Source of the DNA: Candidatus Zixiibacteriota bacterium
GTDB taxonomy: Bacteria > Zixibacteria > MSB-5A5 > GN15 > JAAZOE01
Assembly: GCA_023138975.1 (NCBI GenBank)
Contig: JAGLON010000002.1
Coordinates: 62,001 to 126,000 of the forward strand
Direction of reading: 5' to 3'
DNA length: 64,000 nucleotides
Both the position numbers and the translations under genes were made by a program. Shown in pieces: positions 28,708 to 38,245 of the stretch (position 1 is its first letter; every line of letters begins with the position of its first letter). The notes beneath the pieces were generated by a model, which saw only the letters and a list, made by a program, of their open reading frames with translations, was not told the DNA's origin and searched no databases.

Positions 28708-29811
28708 TTAAAAGAACTTGAACTTAATTGCGTCTTCAGGACAGCTTTTGATACACTCTCCGCATGAAGTACAATCCGGTAAAACTTTATTATTCCCTTT
28801 GTGCATCGGCTTTATAGTCGGGCAGGGACTGGCTTTAATGCACTCGCCGCAATCGGTACATTTTTCCATATCTACTTTGATACGTCCCAGCGATATCTTT
28901 TCGATAAACCATGTAATTGCGCCAATCGGGCATATGGCATAGCAAAAAGGTCGATAAAGTACTAAGCTGGCGATTACCAAAATGGCCATCATTACAAAGA
29001 ATGTTGTACTCGGTGACCAATGCAGGAGTTCAAAGAAGTTGACCGGTTCGTATAAATTATAAGCTGAAAAAGCTGCCCAGAGCCCCTCGGATGTCTCCGC
29101 TTCCAATCGCTCACCCAAATATAAAATTTGCTCCCGGACCGCGAAGAAAGTCAGGAAAAACAGGGCTAGCAAACCCATGCGGAGCGTATTGAAGGCGGTG
29201 AAGTTGAACTGTTTTATCCTAAAGGGATGCGGGATTTTATTTATTAGTTCCTGCAATGCCCCCAAAGGACAAACCCATCCACAGAAAAGTTTTCGGCCAA
29301 TAAAACTGGGAATGACAATCGCCAAAAACATTACCAAAAAAGCGGCGAAAAATTCCCCATGAGTAAACTTGAACATAAACAATTTGGTTGTGGCGCACAT
29401 CGGACTTGGATGTAGCGGATAAAAATAGTCAAGCCCCAAAAGAACCAGCGCAACCAGCATCATGCCCACGCGAACCCAGATATTTACCCAGCCTCCGGAG
29501 ACCAAAATCAAGCCAACTAAAGACAGTATTAAAAAAGCGATGTATTTTCCGCTAAATAGAAAATCCCATACGGTCGGAACCTGTTGTTCCTGAGGAGGGG
29601 CAGGCTTTTCCACCTGCGCGGCAACCGCTGTGGAATCATGAGGATGGGAATCACTATCAGTATTTACTGAGTCGTGAGAGTGTCGCGCGCTTTCCTCGCC
29701 TTGTTCGGCGGCATGCGTGTCCTGTCCGACGACAACTCCAGTGTATCCAAATACGAATACTGTAACGAAGGTCAGACAGAGAAGGGTCAACAGTGCAGTT
29801 TTGTTATTCAT
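28708..29811 (-). CDS. NapH/CcoG-like membrane ferredoxin protein
   Basis: A 367-residue membrane protein with an N-terminal signal or anchor, a His/Asp-rich stretch (HAAEQ, HSHDSVN, SHPHDS), and about five spans. Cysteine motifs [13 protein letters not shown] and [12 protein letters not shown] match the NapH/RdxA/CcoG family, and two 4Fe-4S motifs follow at the C-terminus ([14 protein letters not shown] and [12 protein letters not shown]). Such proteins pass electrons across the inner membrane to periplasmic or membrane partners. The His-rich region may bind metal. No nitrate, nitrous-oxide or cytochrome oxidase genes are next to it, so its partner is unknown. Confidence 0.88.
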   Translation of the reverse strand: MNNKTALLTLLCLTFVTVFVFGYTGVVVGQDTHAAEQGEESARHSHDSVNTDSDSHPHDSTAVAAQVEKPAPPQEQQVPTVWDFLFSGKYIAFLILSLVGLILVSGGWVNIWVRVGMMLVALVLLGLDYFYPLHPSPMCATTKLFMFKFTHGEFFAAFLVMFLAIVIPSFIGRKLFCGWVCPLGALQELINKIPHPFRIKQFNFTAFNTLRMGLLALFFLTFFAVREQILYLGERLEAETSEGLWAAFSAYNLYEPVNFFELLHWSPSTTFFVMMAILVIASLVLYRPFCYAICPIGAITWFIEKISLGRIKVDMEKCTDCGECIKASPCPTIKPMHKGNNKVLPDCTSCGECIKSCPEDAIKFKFF

Positions 29812-29845
29812 TGTGATAATATATATATCCCTTTATGAATGTCAA

Positions 29846-32266
29846 TTACGGTTTTAAATCAATTTCCGCTTTATTTACAGGTAAAATACTCATCCGATAG
29901 GAAACATCCTTTTCAACTTCCTTTCGGCTCAGAACAAATGGGCGATACTCAACCTTGAGCCATCTCTCCGACTGGTCCCTATAATGAGGACTCATAAAAT
30001 TCCCCGATACTCCGGTCGGAATAATGCGCAGGGAATTATCGATATTGTTTAGATCAAAAATGTGGCGTTGAGAAGCTCCTGCCACCATTGCCCACGGATT
30101 TGATAGCCGATATATTGACGGATTGACACTATGAGAGCCTCCGCCTACAGGAAACGGCCCGATATTTAGATAATTTCCAATAATCGGGAGAATTCTTCCG
30201 ATTGGATGAAAAATAGTCACGGAATGTAGCTTGCCCCATTGCCAGTCGGAGCTGTTATCGCCTAAACTCTCATGTAAATAACTCAGCGCCTGATCAAAGC
30301 TTTTTACTAAAACAGAATCAAGGTTCTCGATAGCGTCAGTATCGGGGTCATCAAACCAGGGTGATTCCGGCTTATCAATAAGATTTTGCATCGCCTTATG
30401 AACCGTGAAACTGTTTTCAGTTATGAAGTATTTATAAAGGGTATCGCCCAAATGGGGTTGAAATGTATATTCAATCAAATACTGCCACACCGTATGAAAA
30501 ACTGCCGCCGGTACTGACTCGGATCCGGCCATATAATCCCAGTCCGATAATTCATCCATTATCTGTTTGGTTTCAACGGACGGTTGTGAATTTTCAAGCG
30601 CCTGAATAAGTATCGGGCACCATCTTTCTGCTACAATTAAATAATCGTCAGCCTGAATTCGCTTAAAATCATCAATGCCGAGTTTCTCTTTTTCGGTCAA
30701 TAGCTGAGAGATTCTTTCAATACGCTCGGATGGAGCATAGCAGTGAGAAATATAATAGGGGTAGTCGTCGCTGGCTGTCTTATTGTTAGCTGACGCAATC
30801 CAGCCTTGCTCAGGATTGGTGATATGGGGTTGTTCATCAGTTGGAATATATTCACCCCATTCGTGCTGACCATCCCATCCGGGAAGGAGTCCTTGCCCAT
30901 CAAAACCGTCTCGTCGGGGAATACCGACTGCAGCCCAGAATCCGATATTTCCCTGAATATCGGCATAGACCCAGTTTTGACCGGGGCATTTATATAGCTC
31001 GACTGCCTTTTCTATTTCGGAGACCGACCGAGCCCGATTGAGTTGATAAATGGCTTGCGCATCCTGACCGAAATCAGCGATTGTCCATCGCATAGCAATA
31101 GAATAAACCGGGTTACCTCGAATAGTGCTGTCAACAATATCATCGATAATGACGCCGTGTCGGGTTGAGCGGATAGGATATATTATTGCGGAGTCATTTA
31201 GAACAGCAATTGTATCATATCTAGTGGTGACTTCTTCCCAGCTTCCTTTAAACTCATATAAACCGGAATCTTCAGGATTAATCTTTTCAAGATAGTAGTC
31301 GGCATCGTCGGCCATGACATTGGTAAAACCCCAGGCGACATTTTCGTTTGCTCCGGCTATTATCAATGGTGTGCCAGCCAGAGCAACACCCGAGACATTG
31401 ACCGATGAGGTGATAAGATGAACCTCATACCAGATTGCGGGCGCTATCATACCGAGGTGCATATCATTGGCTAACAGCGGTTTTCCGGTTGAAGATTTTT
31501 TACCCGAAACGACCCAGTTATTACTTCCCCCGCGTATCGGTGTCCCTGTTATAAGGCGCGCTAACCGTATTGTCTCAATTGTGTGCGATAAATTGCTTAA
31601 GCTGTATTCTTCCGGCAGTATCACTGGCTTGCCCGTCGGGTAATCGATAAATATCTCCGAAGCCATGGCATCGCCAACTCTGTCAATCATTGCGGCATAG
31701 GTCAGCTCGGAGTCAAAGGAAAAATTAAGCGCCCAGGCCATATAATATAATGTCGCCATACAGTCGGAAGGCTGCCATGGCTCAGGTTCATAACCTAATA
31801 TCGCGAACTCAATCGGCAAGTTTTCTTCATGGGTTTCAAGATAATGATTTACGCCGTTGGCATATGCAACCATCAGAGCTTGTAGGCTGTCGGGTAGTTC
31901 GCTATAAATCTGCTCAATCGGTTTCACCGATGTAATTGTCCGGTACATTTTATCGACTTCAACAACATCTTTACCGATAACCTCGGCCAATTGCCCCCTA
32001 ATTGCCCGGCGGACCATATCCATCTGAAAAAGCCTGTCCTGAGCCGAGCAAAATCCAAAGGCAAATGACATATCGCTATCGGACTTGGCGTAAATATGCG
32101 GCATTCCATAAGAGTCACGAATGATTTCAATACTATCGGTTATTGTCGCAGATGAGATGTCTGAATTATAATCCGGTAGTGTTTGTGTGAGGTAGTAGTA
32201 TGTTCCGGCGATAAATGAGATTATAACAGCGACGATAATTCCGGCGATCCATCCGAATTTTTTCAT
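29846..32266 (-). CDS. Penicillin acylase family hydrolase
   Basis: An 806-residue Ntn-hydrolase precursor. An N-terminal membrane segment (residues 5-28) likely exports or anchors it. The alpha chain holds IIRDSYGMPHIYA and FGFCSAQDRLFQMD. Processing should occur before Ser248 in RGGSNNWVVSGKKS, freeing this Ser as the nucleophile of the beta chain. The later NDMHLG and PIGRILPIIG-type segments agree with the family. Members cleave amides, including penicillins, acyl-homoserine lactones or peptides, and the substrate here is unknown. GAGG lies 7 bases upstream of the ATG. Confidence 0.9.
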   Translation of the reverse strand: MKKFGWIAGIIVAVIISFIAGTYYYLTQTLPDYNSDISSATITDSIEIIRDSYGMPHIYAKSDSDMSFAFGFCSAQDRLFQMDMVRRAIRGQLAEVIGKDVVEVDKMYRTITSVKPIEQIYSELPDSLQALMVAYANGVNHYLETHEENLPIEFAILGYEPEPWQPSDCMATLYYMAWALNFSFDSELTYAAMIDRVGDAMASEIFIDYPTGKPVILPEEYSLSNLSHTIETIRLARLITGTPIRGGSNNWVVSGKKSSTGKPLLANDMHLGMIAPAIWYEVHLITSSVNVSGVALAGTPLIIAGANENVAWGFTNVMADDADYYLEKINPEDSGLYEFKGSWEEVTTRYDTIAVLNDSAIIYPIRSTRHGVIIDDIVDSTIRGNPVYSIAMRWTIADFGQDAQAIYQLNRARSVSEIEKAVELYKCPGQNWVYADIQGNIGFWAAVGIPRRDGFDGQGLLPGWDGQHEWGEYIPTDEQPHITNPEQGWIASANNKTASDDYPYYISHCYAPSERIERISQLLTEKEKLGIDDFKRIQADDYLIVAERWCPILIQALENSQPSVETKQIMDELSDWDYMAGSESVPAAVFHTVWQYLIEYTFQPHLGDTLYKYFITENSFTVHKAMQNLIDKPESPWFDDPDTDAIENLDSVLVKSFDQALSYLHESLGDNSSDWQWGKLHSVTIFHPIGRILPIIGNYLNIGPFPVGGGSHSVNPSIYRLSNPWAMVAGASQRHIFDLNNIDNSLRIIPTGVSGNFMSPHYRDQSERWLKVEYRPFVLSRKEVEKDVSYRMSILPVNKAEIDLKP

Positions 32267-32466
32267 TTACGAACCTCACTAAATATTGATTTTAAACAAT
32301 GCCTATTAGTACGTAAATCTTTGCCCAAAGGCAATTGATTACCGCTTCAAAATGGATACGAGGAGTTTCTTATTGAGAACAAAACATCAAACAGTGATTT
32401 TCAGTTACAAGTTCACGAAAAAACCATAGCTTAAATACAGCATGGGTGTGTAAAGCATAGTTTCTT

Positions 32467-33252
32467 TTATTCTATAACCTTAATCTGTGGTATAATGTCA
32501 GCAATGCCTTCAATGCAATTGCGCAGTTTTTTCATTGTAAATGGCTTTTTTATCCAGCCGAATATTTCCCGATCGCAAAAATCGCCCTGTTGGTTTTTGT
32601 TGGAAGTCAATATTAAGCGGGTAAAGGGAATACGGGCGTCTTCTCCCAGATGCTTACATAATTCGCGGGTTTTTACCGCTCCCATAGAACAATCAACTAT
32701 AATAAAATCGGGTCTGAATTTTTCAATCTTTGAGGCACATTCGTACTCGTTTGAAACCGCCTCAATTTGGAAATTATCACTCAATTCGCTGGAATCAATA
32801 TCGGCCGTCAAACGGTCATTATTGCTGATAATTAGGATATTGAATCCCAGATTATTGACTAATTTATAATAATCGCATTTTTCACAGGTATCGGTACAAT
32901 ATAGCATGAGACTTCCAAACTCTTCGGGCAAGTCGCGCAATTCATAGCAACGCCGGGCACGGCTTCTGTACACCACACATTCTTTGCATTTCTCATTTAA
33001 CAAGCCGGGCTTTGATTGGTGTTCCCAGCAGTATTGAAAAGTCGGGTTAGCAGTGGCAGGGGTTTCTTCACTCGCAGCGGTCCCGGATGCTTCATCAATC
33101 ATTTTGTTAATAATAGATATCGGAATGCGAAAATGACCGCCCAACGTGCGATGTGATCTAACTTTTCCGGCCTTTACCCATTTTAGGACGGTATCGGGAG
33201 AGACTGACAGTTTTTTGGCTGCCTGAGAAGTAGTCAAGTAATCTTTGGCCAT
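32467..33252 (-). CDS. Regulator with excisionase-type HTH, seven-Cys cluster and receiver domain
   Basis: A 261-residue protein with three parts. Residues 3-52 are a MerR/excisionase-type helix-turn-helix (LTTSQAAKKLSVSPDTVLKW, GGHFRIP). Residues 71-130 carry seven cysteines (75, 89, 92, 102, 119, 123, 126), including CKEC and CTDTCEKC, similar to short CW-type metal-binding modules. Residues 136-255 are a receiver (ILIISNNDR, IIVDCSMG with Asp187, LILTSNKN, IKKPFT). It may couple metal, redox or phosphorylation sensing to DNA binding. No kinase is adjacent. GAGG lies 5 bases upstream of the start. Domain assignment is firm for HTH and receiver, tentative for the Cys module. Confidence 0.8.
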   Translation of the reverse strand: MAKDYLTTSQAAKKLSVSPDTVLKWVKAGKVRSHRTLGGHFRIPISIINKMIDEASGTAASEETPATANPTFQYCWEHQSKPGLLNEKCKECVVYRSRARRCYELRDLPEEFGSLMLYCTDTCEKCDYYKLVNNLGFNILIISNNDRLTADIDSSELSDNFQIEAVSNEYECASKIEKFRPDFIIVDCSMGAVKTRELCKHLGEDARIPFTRLILTSNKNQQGDFCDREIFGWIKKPFTMKKLRNCIEGIADIIPQIKVIE

Positions 33253-33496
33253 ATCAACCTCGTGTGGTAAATCAGAGTTTTCTGTATTCTTATTGGTATA
33301 ATATTTCTAACTTGTTGTAATGTCAATAGATAATTAGCGTAAATCATAAAATGCAATATCGTTATAAAAGATGATTTAGTTCTGAGTAATTACTATTTTA
33401 TGATATTTGATAATAAATCATGAGAAATAGGTATTAAACTATATCAATATCCAGAAAACTGCGACTGTGACGTTAATAGTTTTCTTATTATCTATA

Positions 33497-33525
33497 TTGC
33501 AGAAACGTTAACGATGTCTTATATC
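33497..33525 (+). promoter_or_regulatory. Predicted promoter of the cobalamin adenosyltransferase gene
   Basis: TTGCAG (33497-33502) and TATATC (33520-33525) are 17 bases apart. No cobalamin-riboswitch features are seen in the short leader. The 299-bp gap 33253-33551 is AT-rich and otherwise unremarkable. Confidence 0.45.
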
Positions 33526-33551
33526 TTGATTACTACTATAAAGGGTTTTCA

Positions 33552-34121
33552 ATGAAGAAAATGAAAATATATACAAAAACCGGCGATTCGGGGGAAACCG
33601 GATTATTGGGCGGTGATCGGGTCGGCAAAGATGATTATTGTATTCATGCCTATGGAACCGTCGACGAGTGCAATGCTATATTGGGCATAGTTCAGACTTT
33701 TACAATTGAATCTGATCTCAAGCAAAAGCTAAATAAAATTCAGAACCTACTTTTTGTCGTTGGGTCGGATTTGGCCACTCCGGATACTGTTTCAACCGCT
33801 GTTGATCGTATCGGTGAAGATGAAATATCCTTATTAGAGAAATGGATAGATGAGTATGAGGAAAAACTCCCTCAATTAAAACAATTCATTATTCAGGGGG
33901 GCACTCCGGCTGCATCATATTTACATCTGGCTCGAACAGTATGCCGTCGAGCCGAACGATGGGCGGTAACTGCCAGTAAAGACAATATTGTCAATAAACA
34001 TGTTCTAAAACTTCTCAATCGGTTATCCGATTTCCTCTTTGTAGCGGCCCGCATGGCAAACTTTCAAGCCGGAGTAAACGATATTCCGTGGGATAATCCT
34101 CGTCTGAAAAAAGGGAAATAA
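33552..34121 (+). CDS. Cob(I)alamin adenosyltransferase, PduO type
   Basis: A 189-residue PduO/MMAB-type adenosyltransferase. Hallmarks are the ATP-binding N-terminus (YTKTGDSGETGLLGGDRVGK), DECNAILG, and the C-terminal RTVCRRAERWAV and LNRLSDFLFVAARM. It attaches the adenosyl group of ATP to cob(I)alamin to make coenzyme B12. AAGGG lies 6 bases before ATG 33552. A few genes later is queG, which uses cobalamin, though it is on the opposite strand and need not be linked. Confidence 0.94.
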   Translation: MKKMKIYTKTGDSGETGLLGGDRVGKDDYCIHAYGTVDECNAILGIVQTFTIESDLKQKLNKIQNLLFVVGSDLATPDTVSTAVDRIGEDEISLLEKWIDEYEEKLPQLKQFIIQGGTPAASYLHLARTVCRRAERWAVTASKDNIVNKHVLKLLNRLSDFLFVAARMANFQAGVNDIPWDNPRLKKGK

Positions 34122-34143
34122 TCCATCGTTGTTAAAGTGCTGA

Positions 34144-34611
34144 TTACTTTAATATTTCAGGAATAATACTCCACCTCAGAGACCATTGATCGGTACTATC
34201 TCGTTCCAGGCATATTACGCCTGCGTTTCGCACCGATACAAAATTCCCGCTTTTTGAATTTGCTAACAACTGGTGAGTAAGCTTGCTGATATGCGGCATA
34301 TGTCCGACTATCATAGAATCTTCAGACAGATGCGATGCCTGCTCAGCCCATATCAAAACATCATCCATAGGCGCCAAACCCGATGCTTGCTTGACAAGCG
34401 GTTTAGGCTTAATATGTTCAAATAGGATTTCGGCTGTTTGTATGGCGCGGATTTTATTACTGTGATAAATTGTGTGGATTGAAACCATTGCGTGGATTTT
34501 TAGAAAAGATGCGACTTTTAGAAGCTCGGCAACCCCTTCTTCGGTGAGAGTTCGGCTTGTTTCTCCATCTTTAACTTCCGCCTTGGCATGTTGAACCAGA
34601 TACAGTTTCAT
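34144..34611 (-). CDS. sixA: Phosphohistidine phosphatase SixA-like
   Basis: ATG 34611 (155 residues) is chosen over 34674, as AAGGA lies 7 bases upstream and the fold begins at once (KLYLVQHAKAE). SixA phosphatases remove phosphate from histidines of phosphorelay or PTS proteins. Motifs: LVQHA (Gln in place of the usual Arg of RHG; this Gln is common in one SixA branch), TEEG, HSNKIRAIQTAEI, and VGHMPHISKL with the second catalytic His. It is convergent with the adenosyltransferase gene. Confidence 0.85.
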   Translation of the reverse strand: MKLYLVQHAKAEVKDGETSRTLTEEGVAELLKVASFLKIHAMVSIHTIYHSNKIRAIQTAEILFEHIKPKPLVKQASGLAPMDDVLIWAEQASHLSEDSMIVGHMPHISKLTHQLLANSKSGNFVSVRNAGVICLERDSTDQWSLRWSIIPEILK

Positions 34612-34710
34612 CTTTTCATCCTTAATTTTCAACCACAATGTACTCATTTTATCCATTACACTTGGTACTTTCAACTAAAAAGCCAATTACTTCGCCGTAA
34701 GACCCAAAGG

Positions 34711-34739
34711 TTGACTCTTGAGTTTTCAGGGCGTATTAT
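34711..34739 (+). promoter_or_regulatory. Strong predicted promoter giving a near-leaderless mRNA
   Basis: TTGACT (34711-34716) and TATTAT (34734-34739) are 17 bases apart. Transcription would start about 34746-34750, only a few bases before ATG 34752. No ribosome site is visible before that ATG. Confidence 0.55.
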
Positions 34740-34749
34740 TGTAACAATA
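34737..34749. promoter_or_regulatory. Palindrome overlapping the -10 box and start site
   Basis: TATTGT-A-ACAATA is a perfect 13-bp inverted repeat that covers the -10 box and predicted start site of the deacetylase promoter, the classic place for a repressor operator. Confidence 0.4.
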
Positions 34750-34751
34750 CG

Positions 34752-35588
34752 ATGAAGTGCATATTTACCATAGACGTTGAAGACTGGTTTCATATCCTTG
34801 ATATTCCCGCTGTGCCTGAGCTTGAAGTATGGGATACGCTGCCGTCAATAGTTGTGAAGAATACTATTCGCCTATTCGAAATTCTCAGTGATAATAATGT
34901 GTCTGCTACTTGTTTCTTCCTCGGATGGATTGCTGAAAAATATCCTCAGTTAGTAAAGATGGCCGCCAAGGCCGGTCATGAAGTCGCTTCGCACGGTTAT
35001 TCTCACGAATTGATTTATAATAAATCTCAAATTGAATTTGAAAAAGAGGCGCGGCGGACGAAAGAAATCTTAGAAAATATTGGCGGGAAAGAAGTCATTG
35101 GGTTCCGAGCCTCCGGGTTTTCCGCGACCGAGAAAACGCCCTGGTTGTTCGAGTCATTGATTAAGACTGGACACAAGTACGACTCGTCAATTTTCCCCGC
35201 CGCCCGAGGGCACGGTGGCATGCAGGGAGCTGACAGGTTTCCCCACACCATACAAATTGGAGATAATTCTATAATTGAATTGCCGATTACGGTTGCGCCG
35301 GTGTTAGGCAAAAACTTATGCTTTTTTGGTGGAGGCTACCTGCGGCTGTTTCCATATTTTATTATTAAAAGGTATGCCAAAAAAGTTTTAGCCGATGGCC
35401 GTCCGGTTATGTTTTATATTCACCCTCGTGAAATAGATATTTCCCATCCCAGGCTTCCTATGGGGGGATATCGCCAGTTTAAATCGTACGTGAATATTAA
35501 AGGCACCGAAAATAAGATTCGACGATTACTAAAGGATTTCGAATTCGTCACATGCCGGAATTTTATTGCGGATTATTATCATGAATGA
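34752..35588 (+). CDS. Polysaccharide deacetylase (DUF3473 / exopolysaccharide type)
   Basis: A 278-residue NodB-type deacetylase. Motifs are the metal-binding DVEDWFH, the SHGYSH histidines, GFRASGFS and a C-terminal YIHPREID. This form belongs to the family often found in exopolysaccharide loci linked to exosortase. It removes acetyl groups from sugars of a polymer. No signal peptide is present, so it may act in the cytoplasm or on lipid-linked sugars. It overlaps the methyltransferase gene by 8 bases, and the two look like a small operon. Confidence 0.9.
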   Translation: MKCIFTIDVEDWFHILDIPAVPELEVWDTLPSIVVKNTIRLFEILSDNNVSATCFFLGWIAEKYPQLVKMAAKAGHEVASHGYSHELIYNKSQIEFEKEARRTKEILENIGGKEVIGFRASGFSATEKTPWLFESLIKTGHKYDSSIFPAARGHGGMQGADRFPHTIQIGDNSIIELPITVAPVLGKNLCFFGGGYLRLFPYFIIKRYAKKVLADGRPVMFYIHPREIDISHPRLPMGGYRQFKSYVNIKGTENKIRRLLKDFEFVTCRNFIADYYHE

Positions 35589-36219
35589 TAAAACTTCAAA
35601 ATTTTTTAATGATTACGCCCATGATTTCAGCGCTATTTACGGTTCTGGTACGGGAATTATCCAGCGTGTTATCAGCTATCTATTTAGAAGAAGTATGCGG
35701 CTTAGATATCAGTCAACAATTGAAGGCTGTCAACCGACTCAAGGCAAATCAGTTTTAGATATTGGCTGCGGCCCCGGACATTATGGTATTGTACTGGCTA
35801 AAATGGGGATTTCCGAAGCAATTGGAATCGATTTCGCTCCCGGTATGATTAAAATTGCCAAAGAAAACGCCATACAGAAAAAAGTTGAGGAGAAGTGCGA
35901 TTTCATCGCCGGAGATTTCCTGTCTTACTCTTTCGAGAAAAAATTTGATTATGTAATCCTTATGGGGTTTATGGATTACATTGCCGAACCGGAAAAAATT
36001 ATCGAAAAAGCAATATCCTTGAGCTCTTCACAAGTCTTTTTTAGTTTTCCCTCATCATCGGGATTTTTGGCCTGGCAAAGGCGCTTGAGGTACAAAAATA
36101 AATGCGATTTGTATATGTATTCCCGAGCAGACTTAGAATTGTTGTTCTCTAAATATTCAAATGGCGGTGTGAAAATCAAAAAGATTGGCAGAGATTATTT
36201 TGTGACAGTTTCTGTCTGA
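35581..36219 (+). CDS. SAM-dependent class I methyltransferase
   Basis: ATG 35581 is preferred, overlapping the deacetylase stop by 8 bases; the upstream TTG is unlikely. The 212-residue protein has the Rossmann SAM motif VLDIGCGPGHYG, then IGIDFAPGMIKIAK and GDFLSY. The substrate cannot be read. Coupling to the deacetylase suggests a sugar or lipid precursor. It ends one base from the convergent queG stop codon. Confidence 0.82.
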   Translation: MNDKTSKFFNDYAHDFSAIYGSGTGIIQRVISYLFRRSMRLRYQSTIEGCQPTQGKSVLDIGCGPGHYGIVLAKMGISEAIGIDFAPGMIKIAKENAIQKKVEEKCDFIAGDFLSYSFEKKFDYVILMGFMDYIAEPEKIIEKAISLSSSQVFFSFPSSSGFLAWQRRLRYKNKCDLYMYSRADLELLFSKYSNGGVKIKKIGRDYFVTVSV

Positions 36220-36220
36220 A

Positions 36221-37150
36221 CTAAGGTTTCTCTTTATCTACAAAGGCTATATTTTTTTTCAACCCTTCATATTTTATTCGCTTAATCGGAGTTCCGGCGA
36301 ACAGCTCACTAAACTCATCCTCAGACAGCTTGCGCCATTCCGCTTCTGTCATGGCAAGGAGTTTGTCTTTAGGCATGAAACGATCTTCATCGTGTGGTTT
36401 TGAAAAGCGGTTATGTGGGCACACGTCCTGACAAATATCGCATCCAAAAATCCAATCGCGATATTTGCCTTTGATTTCTTCGGGGATTTTGTCTTTGAGT
36501 TCAGTAGTCAGGTAAGAAATACACTTTCGGGCATCAACAACATAGGGTGAGGTTATTGCTCCGGTGGGACAGGCGTCAAGACATTCTTGGCAGGTACCGC
36601 AATGGTCTTTAAGGGGAGTATCATAGTCCAAATCGGCATCTGTAATAATCGTGGCCAGAAAGAAAAAGCTCCCGACTTTTGGTGCAATGATACATCCGTT
36701 TTTACCCTGCCACCCGATTCCCGAACGTTTGGCCCAGGCTTTTTCCATTATTGGCGCGCTATCAGCACAATTTCTAAATTTTATTTCAGAAAATTGATGA
36801 CTGATGTCAGATGTCAGTTTTTTTAATTTCTTATGCAGAACGTTATGATAGTCCTTGCCATAGGCGTATCGGGCGATTTTAAAACTGTTTTCGGGGGTGG
36901 GTGAAGGATTATAATAATTATGCGTAAGGCTTATTACCGATTTGGCTCCGGGAAGAAGAGCCTCAGGATTAATCCTCAGCCCGGCATGATTTTTCATATA
37001 ACTCATTTGACCGTGCATTCCAGCATCCAGCCATTGATTAAGTTTAACGCTCTCTTCGGTTAATTCTTGCGCGCAGGATATGCCAACTCTATCAAAACCG
37101 TATTGGTATGCCAGTCTTTTTATTGTCTTGGTCAGTTCTTTCTTATCCAT
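36221..37150 (-). CDS. queG: Epoxyqueuosine reductase QueG
   Basis: About 309 residues from ATG 37150; a longer start at 37171 is also possible and neither has a clear ribosome site. The N-terminal B12-binding region holds RVGISCAQEL, YHNVLHKKLKKL and DSAPIMEKAWAKRSGIGWQG. Two ferredoxin-type clusters follow (CGTCQECLDACPTGAI and CDICQDVCPHN). QueG reduces epoxyqueuosine in tRNA to queuosine using cobalamin and 4Fe-4S clusters. It is divergent from the aldo/keto reductase gene. Confidence 0.93.
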   Translation of the reverse strand: MDKKELTKTIKRLAYQYGFDRVGISCAQELTEESVKLNQWLDAGMHGQMSYMKNHAGLRINPEALLPGAKSVISLTHNYYNPSPTPENSFKIARYAYGKDYHNVLHKKLKKLTSDISHQFSEIKFRNCADSAPIMEKAWAKRSGIGWQGKNGCIIAPKVGSFFFLATIITDADLDYDTPLKDHCGTCQECLDACPTGAITSPYVVDARKCISYLTTELKDKIPEEIKGKYRDWIFGCDICQDVCPHNRFSKPHDEDRFMPKDKLLAMTEAEWRKLSEDEFSELFAGTPIKRIKYEGLKKNIAFVDKEKP

Positions 37151-37212
37151 AACGTTATTAAAATACATCATTGTGGTTAAATAGTAACAATTATTTGGTC
37201 TATATTATGTGA

Positions 37213-37241
37213 TTGTTGATTTTTCTAAAAAATGTTACAAT
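37213..37241 (+). promoter_or_regulatory. Predicted promoter of the aldo/keto reductase gene
   Basis: TTGTTG (37213-37218) and TACAAT (37236-37241) are 17 bases apart. Confidence 0.45.
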
Positions 37242-37281
37242 GAACCGTATATCTGACAAAAATCGATAGAGGGAAATGTTT

Positions 37282-38223
37282 ATGAAATATAGACGACTAG
37301 GCAACGCCGGTTTGAAAGTCTCGGAAATATCAATTGGCGGTTGGTTGACTTTTGGAGGATCGGTTGATCCATCGATGACCGCTAAAATCTTGGGTCGTGC
37401 AATTGATGGCGGTATCAATTTTATTGATCTGGCCGATATTTATTCTCGAGGCGAGGCCGAGAAAGTATGCGGTAAAATTCTAAAAAATTACAATCGCTCT
37501 GATTTAGTTATCTCATCAAAACTTTTCTGGCCAATGAGTGACAACATCAACGACCGGGGATTATCAAGGAAACATATCTTTGAGTCCATTGATAAAACCT
37601 TAACCAGACTCAATACCGATTATCTTGATGTATACTTCTGTCACCGCTATGACCCCGAGACCGAAGTCGAAGAGGTTGTCCGAGCGATGGACGACCTTAT
37701 CCGACAGGGGAAGGTGTTGTATTGGGGGACCTCGGTATGGGAGCCGCCGCAATTGGACGATGCGGTCAAATGGGCTCACAAGTATAATTGTTACGGTCCT
37801 CAAGTGGAACAGCCGCGCTATAATATGCTCGATCGGTATATGGAGTTGGGCGTCCTTCCAACTTGTCGGCGAAACGGCATAGGCTTAGTGGTTTGGTCAC
37901 CGTTGGCGCAGGGAGTTCTTACCGGAAAGTATAACGATGGCATTCCCGAAGGTACGAGAGGCTCTTCAACCGAATGGCTCAAGGATGACTTAACGGAAGA
38001 GAAAATCGCTAAAGTCAGAGAACTCACAGAAATAGCCAGTGAACTCGGCATTACTATGGCGCAATTGGCTTTAGCTTGGATACTACGGCTAAAGGAGATA
38101 TCTTCCGCTATTACCGGCGCAACGACGATTGAACATGTTGAGGCGAATATTGCCGCATCAGAGGTTGAGTTGCCGGTCGAAATAGTCAATATAATAGACT
38201 CTATCCTGGGACAGGATATATAA
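37282..38223 (+). CDS. Aldo/keto reductase, Kv-beta-like family
   Basis: ATG 37282 (313 residues) is preferred as AGAGGG lies 8 bases upstream. It is a TIM-barrel NADPH reductase. Catalytic residues are visible: Asp and Tyr in DLADIYSRGEAE, Lys in ISSKLFWP, and His in YFCHRYDPE. The NADPH site includes SPLAQGVLTGKY. The KLFWP and SDNIND features fit the voltage-gated K-channel beta-like subgroup. The substrate is unknown. The dinB-type gene follows 22 bases later, so they may be co-transcribed. Confidence 0.88.
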   Translation: MKYRRLGNAGLKVSEISIGGWLTFGGSVDPSMTAKILGRAIDGGINFIDLADIYSRGEAEKVCGKILKNYNRSDLVISSKLFWPMSDNINDRGLSRKHIFESIDKTLTRLNTDYLDVYFCHRYDPETEVEEVVRAMDDLIRQGKVLYWGTSVWEPPQLDDAVKWAHKYNCYGPQVEQPRYNMLDRYMELGVLPTCRRNGIGLVVWSPLAQGVLTGKYNDGIPEGTRGSSTEWLKDDLTEEKIAKVRELTEIASELGITMAQLALAWILRLKEISSAITGATTIEHVEANIAASEVELPVEIVNIIDSILGQDI

Positions 38224-38245
38224 AGTAATCAAAGTAGGAGGCGAA

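Noticed and set aside
34144..34611. SixA with Gln in place of Arg in the RHG motif as a dead enzyme
   Set aside because: Gln at this place is common in one SixA branch and the other catalytic residues are kept.
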